Source of the DNA: Pseudomonas triticifolii
Lineage (GTDB): Bacteria > Pseudomonadota > Gammaproteobacteria > Pseudomonadales > Pseudomonadaceae
Assembly (NCBI RefSeq): GCF_014358015.1
Contig: NZ_JACONV010000005.1
Coordinates: 1-64,000, forward strand
Length of the DNA stretch: 64,000 nucleotides
Direction of reading: 5' to 3'
The notes below the pieces were generated by a model. It saw only the letters and a list, made by a program, of their open reading frames with translations. It had not been told where the DNA came from and did no database searches. This document shows, piece after piece, positions 8,539-16,012 of this stretch; within the stretch, counting starts at the first letter, position 1, and every line of letters begins with the position of its first letter. Both the position numbers and the translations under genes were made by a program.

Positions 8539-10599
8539 ATGTCGCTGATTTCAATTGGGCTCTCAGGTATCAATGCCAGCAGTGCCGCGATCAACACCAT
8601 CGGTAACAACACGGCTAACGTGGACACCGCGGGTTACTCGCGTCAGCAGGTCATGACCACGGCGTCGGCACAGATCAACATCGGTCTGGGGGTCGGCTAC
8701 ATCGGCACCGGTACCACGCTGTCCGACGTGCGTCGCATCTACAACAGCTACCTTGATGCCCAATTGCAAACCAGTACCGCGCTCAGTGCCGAGGCCAACG
8801 CTTATGCGGGGCAGGCGTCGAAGACCGACAAGCTGCTGTCCGACAACACCACCGGTGTTGCCGCGCAGATGGCTGACTTCTTCACCAAGATGCAGGCCAT
8901 TGCCACCAACTCTACCCAGTCAGCCGAGCGTTCTGCGTTCCTGACCCAGGCGTCGGCGTTGAGTGCACGGTTCAATTCCGTGGCGTCGCAGTTGTCCTCG
9001 CAGAATGACAACGTCAACGCGCAACTCAATACCTACGCCACTCAGGTCAACGACCTGACGACCACCATTGCCAGCCTGAACAAGCAGATCACCCAGGCAT
9101 CGGCGGGTAACACCAGCCCCAACTCGCTGCTGGACACGCGCAACGAAACGGTTCGCAAGCTCAACGAGCTGGTGGGCGTCAAGGTGGTCGAGAACAACGG
9201 CAACTACGACATCTATACCGGTTCCGGGCAGTCGCTGGTCAGCAACGCGACGTCTTACAAGATGTCCGCCACGCCGAGCAGCACCGACCCGCTGCAGTAC
9301 AACGTGCAGATCACCTACGGCCAGACCCAGACCGACGTTACGTCAGTGCTTGAGCACGGCGCGATGGGCGGTTTGCTGAACTACCGTTCCGAGGTGCTGA
9401 TCCCGTCGGCCAACGAACTGGGCCGTGTGGCCATGGTGCTGGCCGATCAGGTCAACAGCCAGATGAGCCAGGGCATCGACAGCAAGGGCAATTTTGGTTC
9501 CGGCCTGTACACCAGCATCAACAGCGCTGAAAACATTTCCCAGCGCAGCATCGGCAAGTCGACCAACCAGTCGGGCTCCGGCAATCTGGATGTCACGATT
9601 TCCGACACCAGCAAGCTGACCGCTGACGACTACGAAGTCACGTTCAGCGACGCGACCAATTTCACCGTGCGCCGCTTGCCCAATGGCGAAAGCGTGGGCA
9701 CCGGTGTGTTGGGTAACACTCCGCCAGACCAGTTCGAAGGCTTCAGCCTGAGCCTCAATGGCAGCGCTATTTCTGCCAATGACGTGTTCAAGGTGTCCCC
9801 GACCCGCAACGGTGCCAGCGGTATCGCAGTGGCGTTGACCGACTCCAAGGACATTGCGGCCGCTGCACCGTTGACCGCAGCAGCCGGTGCCAGCAACTCG
9901 GGCACGGGCGGTTTTACTCAACCGGTGCTCAACACCAAATCCAACGTCTACGACAGCACCCAGACCGCCGACCTGCGCAACGCGATCAAAGATTCCACAC
10001 CCATGAAGCTGGTGATGGGCGCGGTCGGCAGTGGCGGCGTTCAGAGCTATACGCTGGTCAGTGCAACCGGCGCTGCCGTTCTGGACCAGAATGGCAACGC
10101 GATAGGCGGCACGATCATTCAGGGGCAGAGCAACACGGTCAAACTGAGCATCGGCTATGACGACACCCGGACCACGCCGAGCACCAAAACCGCGTACGAA
10201 GTCCAGATGACGCTGTCGGGCACGCCCGTCGTCAACGACACCTTCAGCATCAGCCTGACCGGTGCCGGCTCTGCCGATAACCGCAACGCGCTGGCAGTGG
10301 TTGGCCTGCAGACCGCCAAGACCGTCGATGTCACCAATGGCAGCGTCGGCACCAGCCTGTCTGGCGCCTACGGGGATCTGGTGTCCACCATGGGCGCACG
10401 CTCCGCCCAGGCAAAAAGCGATGTGACCGCGACCACCGCAGTCGTCGAAACCAATAAGGCGGCGCGTGATGCCGTGTCGGGCGTGTCGCTGGATGAAGAA
10501 GCGGCCAACCTGATCAAGTACCAGCAGTATTACACCGCCTCTTCGCAGATCATCAAGGCGGCGCAAACCATTTTCAGCACGCTGATCAACAGTCTTTAA
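8539..10599 (+). CDS. flgK: Hook-filament junction protein 1, FlgK (HAP1)
   Basis: FlgK is the first of two junction proteins between hook and filament. The N-terminus (LISIGLSGINASSAAINTIG, NTANVDTAGYSRQQV) and the C-terminus (DEEAANLIKYQQYYTASSQI, ending IFSTLINSL) are the conserved parts that assemble on the hook. The middle is variable and enlarged. 686 residues is long compared with enteric FlgK (about 550) but usual for Pseudomonas. It lies 10 bp after flgJ and 13 bp before flgL. Confidence 0.96.
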   Translation: MSLISIGLSGINASSAAINTIGNNTANVDTAGYSRQQVMTTASAQINIGLGVGYIGTGTTLSDVRRIYNSYLDAQLQTSTALSAEANAYAGQASKTDKLLSDNTTGVAAQMADFFTKMQAIATNSTQSAERSAFLTQASALSARFNSVASQLSSQNDNVNAQLNTYATQVNDLTTTIASLNKQITQASAGNTSPNSLLDTRNETVRKLNELVGVKVVENNGNYDIYTGSGQSLVSNATSYKMSATPSSTDPLQYNVQITYGQTQTDVTSVLEHGAMGGLLNYRSEVLIPSANELGRVAMVLADQVNSQMSQGIDSKGNFGSGLYTSINSAENISQRSIGKSTNQSGSGNLDVTISDTSKLTADDYEVTFSDATNFTVRRLPNGESVGTGVLGNTPPDQFEGFSLSLNGSAISANDVFKVSPTRNGASGIAVALTDSKDIAAAAPLTAAAGASNSGTGGFTQPVLNTKSNVYDSTQTADLRNAIKDSTPMKLVMGAVGSGGVQSYTLVSATGAAVLDQNGNAIGGTIIQGQSNTVKLSIGYDDTRTTPSTKTAYEVQMTLSGTPVVNDTFSISLTGAGSADNRNALAVVGLQTAKTVDVTNGSVGTSLSGAYGDLVSTMGARSAQAKSDVTATTAVVETNKAARDAVSGVSLDEEAANLIKYQQYYTASSQIIKAAQTIFSTLINSL

Positions 10600-10612
10600 G
10601 GAGTCGTGAACC

Positions 10613-12226
10613 ATGCGTATCTCAACTACACAGTTCTACGAGTCCACAGCTGCCAACTATCAGCGCAGCTACGCGAACGTGTCCAAAACCAGCGAAGAAG
10701 TATCCAGCGGTATCAAGCTCAATACCGCCAGTGACGACCCGGTGGGTGCTGCGCGCGTGTTGCAACTGGCTCAGCAGAATTCGATGTTGACCCAGTACGA
10801 GTCGAACATCGGCATTATCAACACCAGCGTCGTCAACTCCGAGACTGCACTGACCAGCATTGTCGATACCATGCAGGCAGCTCGCGAAGTGATTGTGTCC
10901 TCGGGCAACGGCGCTTACACCGATGCCGATCGTCTCGCCAAGGCGGGCGAGCTCAAGCAGTACCAGAGCCAGATTCTGGGCCTGATGAACAGTCAGGACT
11001 CCAATGGGCAGTACATTTTCGGCGGCTCAAAATCGTCGGCACCGCCCTACACGTCGAATGCCGACGGTTCCTACAGCTACAACGGTGACCAGACCAGCAT
11101 CAATCTGGCTGTGGGCGATGGCCTGGTTCTGGCCAGTAACATCACCGGTTTTGAAGCGTTCGAGCAGGCGGTCAATACCACGCGCACGTCCTCGACCCTG
11201 CTGCCTCCGGCTGCAACGCCGACCGCGCCGGTCGTGGATGACGGCAAGGTAGGGTTGACCGGTGGTCTGGTGAAATCCACGGCCGCCTACAACGCCAATT
11301 ATCAGGCGGGTGAGCCGTACACGTTATCGTTTCTGAGCGGTACGCAATTCAAGATCACCGACGCGACCGGTGCCGACGTGACCACCGAGGCGTCGTCAGC
11401 CGGCAAGTTCAGCTCCAGTTCGTTCGCCGATCAGACGTTCACGTTCCGTGGCGTCGAGCTGACCATGAACATCAACCTGACTGCCGCCGATACCACCGCG
11501 CCTTCATCGGCGGACACCGTTCTGGCGAACCGCGAATACCGTCTGGCCTCCACGCCGGACGCGATCACGACTGCCCGCAGTCCGGGCAATACGTCTGCTG
11601 CGGCGATCAGCAGCTCCGCCGTAGGCACGACGGCCGCTGACCTGACTGCGTTCAACACCACGTTCCCCAGTGGCGGCGCCATTCTGAAGTTCACCAGCTC
11701 GACTGATTACGAGCTGTACGCGACACCTTTGACCAGCAGCAGCAAGCCGGTGTCCACGGGCACCATGAGCGGCACCACGGCCAACGCTTCGGGCGTCAAC
11801 TTCACCGTCAGCGGTACGCCGGATGCGGGTGATCAGTTTGTGGTCCAGTCCGGTACACGCCAGACTGAAAACATCCTGAACACCTTGTCGGCCGCCATCA
11901 AGGCGCTCTCGACACCCACCGATGGCAACCTTGTCGCCTCGCAAAAGCTGAACGCCTCGCTGACCTCGGCGCTGGGCAACCTGACCAGCAGCATCGACCA
12001 GGCGTCCACGGCGCGCTCCAATGGCGGCGCACGTCAGCTCGCGGCCACCGCGCAAGGCGTGACCAACGACCTGCTCAAGGGCAACAACACCACAGAGCAG
12101 GGCACGTACGTGAACGCTGACCTGGTCGAAGCCACGACCCGGCTGACACTGCAGAAAACCATGCTGGACGCCTCGCAGCAGGTCTTCATCCAGCTGTCCA
12201 GGCTGAATCTGTTCAGCCAGCTGTAA
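10613..12226 (+). CDS. flgL: Hook-filament junction protein 3, FlgL (HAP3)
   Basis: FlgL joins FlgK to the flagellin filament and resembles flagellin at both ends. Seen: MRISTTQFYE...QRSYANVSKTSEEVSSGIKL and NTASDDPVGAARVLQLAQQN at the N-terminus, and VEATTRLTLQKTMLDASQQV with LSRLNLFSQL at the end. The middle (about 180-410) is rich in threonine, serine and alanine and makes the 537-residue protein longer than most FlgL. It is the last gene of the flgF-flgL unit; a strong stem-loop follows at 12265-12305. Confidence 0.95.
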   Translation: MRISTTQFYESTAANYQRSYANVSKTSEEVSSGIKLNTASDDPVGAARVLQLAQQNSMLTQYESNIGIINTSVVNSETALTSIVDTMQAAREVIVSSGNGAYTDADRLAKAGELKQYQSQILGLMNSQDSNGQYIFGGSKSSAPPYTSNADGSYSYNGDQTSINLAVGDGLVLASNITGFEAFEQAVNTTRTSSTLLPPAATPTAPVVDDGKVGLTGGLVKSTAAYNANYQAGEPYTLSFLSGTQFKITDATGADVTTEASSAGKFSSSSFADQTFTFRGVELTMNINLTAADTTAPSSADTVLANREYRLASTPDAITTARSPGNTSAAAISSSAVGTTAADLTAFNTTFPSGGAILKFTSSTDYELYATPLTSSSKPVSTGTMSGTTANASGVNFTVSGTPDAGDQFVVQSGTRQTENILNTLSAAIKALSTPTDGNLVASQKLNASLTSALGNLTSSIDQASTARSNGGARQLAATAQGVTNDLLKGNNTTEQGTYVNADLVEATTRLTLQKTMLDASQQVFIQLSRLNLFSQL

Positions 12227-12264
12227 TCGAACGGGCGTTGAGCATCCGCCGTCTTTTTTCAGCG

Positions 12265-12305
12265 GTGAGGAGCGGCAGCCGTCTGGCTGTCGCTCCGCCG
12301 CTCAC
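12265..12305 (+). terminator. Long stem-loop between flgL and fgt1
   Basis: GAGCGGCAGCC (12270-12280) pairs with GGCTGTCGCTC (12285-12295) over a GTCT loop, one G-U pair. An outer helix GTGAG (12265-12269) with CTCAC (12301-12305) extends it past a bulge. No T-run follows, so it may be an attenuator or mRNA stabiliser at the flgL end rather than a full terminator. It ends 12 nt before the fgt1 GTG start. Confidence 0.4.
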
Positions 12306-12317
12306 GAGTTTGCAATA

Positions 12318-15300
12318 GTGAATCCAGCTCCCCTCGTCAGCCTCGTCATCCCTGCCTACAACCCCCGCTTTTTCCGTGCCGCTTTGCAGAGCGCGCTGGA
12401 TCAGGTTTATGAAAACCTGGAGATCATCGTCTGCGACGACTGCCGTAACGATGACATCAAGGTAATTTTTGATGATCTGGTGCCAGCGTCCGATATCAGA
12501 GCGCGCTATGTGCGTAACCCTCAGCGGCTGGGTTTTCAGAGCAATATCCTCAACTGCCTGGAAGAAGCCCAGGGCGAATACATCAAGTTTCTGTGCGACG
12601 ACGATCGCCTTTACACTCATTGCGTCAAGAACCAGGCGCGCGTGCTGCAGGACCTTGCTGACGTGCAGTTGGTGGTAAGCAGGCGTCATCTGGTAGACAT
12701 CAACGACTATGTTCTGCCTGCGCGTCTGGAGAACATCGGGCTGGCGCCTTACGACGCGTTGTATAAAGGCGAAGACATGCTCGCCATTTTCGAGAGCGCG
12801 CCACGCAATAATCTGGGGGGGTTCAGTGGTGCGCTGATGCGTCGTGCTGAAGTGCTTGAATACCTGCCATCCATTGCACAGACCGGTCAGGGTTTTGTCG
12901 CCCTGCTGGATTTCACACTGTTCGTCTGTCTGTTGCGGCGCGGCAATCTGGTCGCGCTGCACAGTGTCGAAAACGTTGAGCGTTTGCACCCCGGCCGCCT
13001 CAGCAGTCAGCCTGATATGTATCAGAAGGCAACCATCGAGTGGGGCTGGCTCGAAGAAATGCTCAAGGCGCGCAGTGGCGAACAAGCCCCTGCGAAGGGC
13101 TGGGTGCGTTTCCTGCCACTGCGCAAGGCGTCAGAAGAGCCCCGCGAAGAGTGGGACGAGGTGGGGATTTACGGCATCACGGCCAATCGCCAAGGCGTGT
13201 TGCGCAGTCGGGTCGGGTCTGAAAGCCAAAGCTATGCCGAGCTTTATGCCGAGTGGTTGTCCTGCAGGCAGTTCTCCAGGCCGCAAAAAAAGCTTCTGGA
13301 ACGACGCTTGGAAAGCTGGCCCCGGCAGCCGCGTATTGTCCCGGTGATCATCGACGCCGAGGGCGATGCCGAGCGCCTGGATGCCACGCTGCGCAGCATT
13401 GCCGAGCAGGACTACGCCGCCGAAGCCGTCGTTGTGCTGACCACCGCGACCAGCCTCAACGATCCGCAGGTGCTGCGTTTCGCCCTGCAAGCGGATTGGG
13501 CGCGGCAACTGAACGACGTGTTGCCCCTGCTGGAGCAGGCGGACTGGGTGTATCTGCTGCGCGCCGGTGACACTCTGACGTCTCCTGCCTTGCTGGTATT
13601 GGCGGAACGTATCGCCCACCTGCCGGGCGTATTGTGCGTGTACAGTGATGAGGGTGCCCGCGTTGACGATGAGCCGCAGGAGCCGGTCTTCAAGCCAGAT
13701 TTCAATCTTGATCTGATGCGCGCCTACCCCTACGTCGGAAGAGCCCTGGCCTTCGAACGCAGCAACCTGTTGGCCATGGGCGGGTTCGACTCCACGCATG
13801 GCGAGCTGGCGCCCCATGACGTGATCTGGCGTCTGGTAGAAGGCGCTGGCCTGCAGACGATCGAGCACATCGCCGAGATTCAGGTCGAATCACGCCTTTC
13901 CTTCGCCCAGTGGCTGTCCTTGCCGGAAGTGATCGAGCGCAATGAGCCGCTTGTTTCGGCTCACCTCACGCGCATCGGCAGAGATCACGTCATTCATCAT
14001 GACGAGATGCCGCTGCTCAATCGTATCGAATACCTGCACCCGGATCGCCCGGCCGTGTCAGTCATCATCACCACGCACGACCAGTTGGCTGCGCTGGAGC
14101 GTTGCGTCGACAGCCTGCTCAGCAAAACGACCTACCTGAACTACGAAGTGCTGATTGTCGACAACGCCAGCGAGACTGCCGAGGCGCGGGACTGGTTTGC
14201 GGCCATGAACCGGCTGGGCACCGACAAGTTGCGGATCATCACACTGCCTGAATTGGGGAGTGACGCGACGGCGCTGAACGTTGCCGCCGGTCAGGCGCGT
14301 GGTGATTACCTGGTCATGCTCAGCCCGCATACGGTCATCCTCCAGGCTGACTGGCTGGAGGCGCTGCTCAATCATGCCCAGCGCCCGGAAGTCGGTGTGG
14401 TCGGCCCGCGCATCATCAACCCCCAAGGCAACGTGTTGTATGCCGGCATGGTCATGGGGATGGAGGGGCTGGCCGGTAGGCCGTTCTACAATTATCCGGC
14501 AGGTGCCAGCAGCTACATGCAGCGTCTGCAACTGACGCAGAACTGGTCAGCGGTCATCGGCAACTGCCTGATGATTCGTAAGGAGGTGTTTGACAGCGTT
14601 GGCGCACTGGAGGCAACGACCTTCACCCAGGGCCTGCACGACCTGGATCTGTGCATGCGGGTCGGGCGCGAGGGCTATCTGATTGTCGGCACGCCAGACG
14701 CAAGCGTGGTACTGGCCGAGCCTGCGGCTGTCGAGCGTTCGAACGTGTCGCGCGACCTGCTGAAGGATGAGCAGAACGCGTTCTATCGCAAATGGCTGCC
14801 AAAAGTCGCGCTGGATCCGGCCTACAACCCTAACCAGAGTCTGCACGAGGGGCTCTCGTTTAACCTGGAGCCGGGTTTGCTGGAGGGATGGAACCCGTTT
14901 TGCTCCCGGCATCTTCCCTCCATCTTGGGGATGGTCGTCAACTCCTCGGCGGTGGGGCACTATCGTGTCAGCCAGCCGCTTATCGAGCTGATGGCCGCCG
15001 GACGTGTAGTGGGACAAGTGGCGTATCACACACCTACGGTGGTAGAGGTCGAGCGTCAATCTCCGGACGTCGTGGTTTTCCAGGGGCGTTACAGCGAAGC
15101 CAAAGTGCTCGACATCATTCAGGTGAAAAATTTCTCCAGCGCGATGCGGATCTTTGAGCTGGACGACTACATCGCCGACATTCCGCTGCTCAATGAGCAT
15201 CGCCGCAACATGCCGGACAACATTGCGCAAATGCTGCGTAAAGGCGTTGGTCTGTGTGATCGTGTGGTGGTGTCGACCCACCCGCTGGCCCAGGCGCTGT

Positions 15301-15899
15301 CCAGCATGCACAGCGATATTCGGGTGGTGCCCAACATGCTGGCTCCGCATCTGTGGAGCAACCTGAAGAGCAAGCGTCGCACCTCCAGTAAACCGCGTGT
15401 CGGCTGGGGTGGTGGCACCAGTCACCGTGGGGATCTCGAGTTGATTGCCGATGTCGTGCGCGAACTGGCCGACGAAGTCGAATGGATATTTTTCGGCATG
15501 TGCCCCGATTTGCTCAGGCCATACATTCACGAGTTCCACTCTGCCGTGAGCTTGAATAGTTATCCCGCCAAGCTGGCCAGCCTGGATCTTGATCTGGCCC
15601 TGGCGCCGCTGGAATTTCATATTTTCAACGACTGCAAGAGCAACCTGCGGCTGCTTGAATACGGCGCGTGCGGCTATCCTGTGATCTGTTCGGACACCGA
15701 AGCCTACCGTGGGCACCTGCCTGCGACTCGCGTATTGACCAATCGCCCTGAAGAGTGGCTGCAGGCGATCCGCATGCATTTGTCCGACCCTAACGCCAGC
15801 TATCGCATGGGTGACGAGCTGCGCGAAACCGTGTTGCGCGATTTCATGTTGCGCGGGGACAATCTGCAATATTGGGCCAACGGCTGGCTGCCGGACTGA
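12318..15899 (+). CDS. fgt1: Flagellin glycosyltransferase, multi-domain (Fgt1/Orf1-like)
   Basis: This is the first gene of the flagellin glycosylation island; in P. syringae pathovars its counterpart is needed to glycosylate FliC. The 1193 residues contain several transferase modules. A GT2 domain at about 5-230 begins PLVSLVIPAYNP and carries CDDD (93-96). A second GT2-like part at about 337-560 has VYSDEG near 441 and FKPDFNLDL. A third GT2 domain at about 576-800 has SVIITTHDQ, VLIVDNASE and RPEVGVVGPR. A C-terminal part at about 870-1193 resembles a GT4/GT-B domain (RVGWGGGTSHRGDLELI, LLEYGACGYPVICSD). It starts with GTG; no strong RBS is visible, but the N-terminus fits GT2 proteins. 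The sugar is known in other strains to be a modified viosamine with rhamnose; which step this enzyme does is not visible here. Confidence 0.88.
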   Translation: MNPAPLVSLVIPAYNPRFFRAALQSALDQVYENLEIIVCDDCRNDDIKVIFDDLVPASDIRARYVRNPQRLGFQSNILNCLEEAQGEYIKFLCDDDRLYTHCVKNQARVLQDLADVQLVVSRRHLVDINDYVLPARLENIGLAPYDALYKGEDMLAIFESAPRNNLGGFSGALMRRAEVLEYLPSIAQTGQGFVALLDFTLFVCLLRRGNLVALHSVENVERLHPGRLSSQPDMYQKATIEWGWLEEMLKARSGEQAPAKGWVRFLPLRKASEEPREEWDEVGIYGITANRQGVLRSRVGSESQSYAELYAEWLSCRQFSRPQKKLLERRLESWPRQPRIVPVIIDAEGDAERLDATLRSIAEQDYAAEAVVVLTTATSLNDPQVLRFALQADWARQLNDVLPLLEQADWVYLLRAGDTLTSPALLVLAERIAHLPGVLCVYSDEGARVDDEPQEPVFKPDFNLDLMRAYPYVGRALAFERSNLLAMGGFDSTHGELAPHDVIWRLVEGAGLQTIEHIAEIQVESRLSFAQWLSLPEVIERNEPLVSAHLTRIGRDHVIHHDEMPLLNRIEYLHPDRPAVSVIITTHDQLAALERCVDSLLSKTTYLNYEVLIVDNASETAEARDWFAAMNRLGTDKLRIITLPELGSDATALNVAAGQARGDYLVMLSPHTVILQADWLEALLNHAQRPEVGVVGPRIINPQGNVLYAGMVMGMEGLAGRPFYNYPAGASSYMQRLQLTQNWSAVIGNCLMIRKEVFDSVGALEATTFTQGLHDLDLCMRVGREGYLIVGTPDASVVLAEPAAVERSNVSRDLLKDEQNAFYRKWLPKVALDPAYNPNQSLHEGLSFNLEPGLLEGWNPFCSRHLPSILGMVVNSSAVGHYRVSQPLIELMAAGRVVGQVAYHTPTVVEVERQSPDVVVFQGRYSEAKVLDIIQVKNFSSAMRIFELDDYIADIPLLNEHRRNMPDNIAQMLRKGVGLCDRVVVSTHPLAQALSSMHSDIRVVPNMLAPHLWSNLKSKRRTSSKPRVGWGGGTSHRGDLELIADVVRELADEVEWIFFGMCPDLLRPYIHEFHSAVSLNSYPAKLASLDLDLALAPLEFHIFNDCKSNLRLLEYGACGYPVICSDTEAYRGHLPATRVLTNRPEEWLQAIRMHLSDPNASYRMGDELRETVLRDFMLRGDNLQYWANGWLPD

Positions 15900-16012
15900 C
15901 GTTGTCAGTGGATACGCTTGAGCTGAATCCGGGTCGGGATCGCTGGAGCTGCCATGTTCTGTTCTTGCTTCAACGCCGGGTCTGACCGGGTTGAGGGTGT
16001 TATCGATTCGCT

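Noticed and set aside
14547..15869. 440-codon minus-strand frame over fgt1
   Set aside because: Shadow of the fgt1 coding strand, no RBS, and the composition is typical of antisense GC-rich frames.
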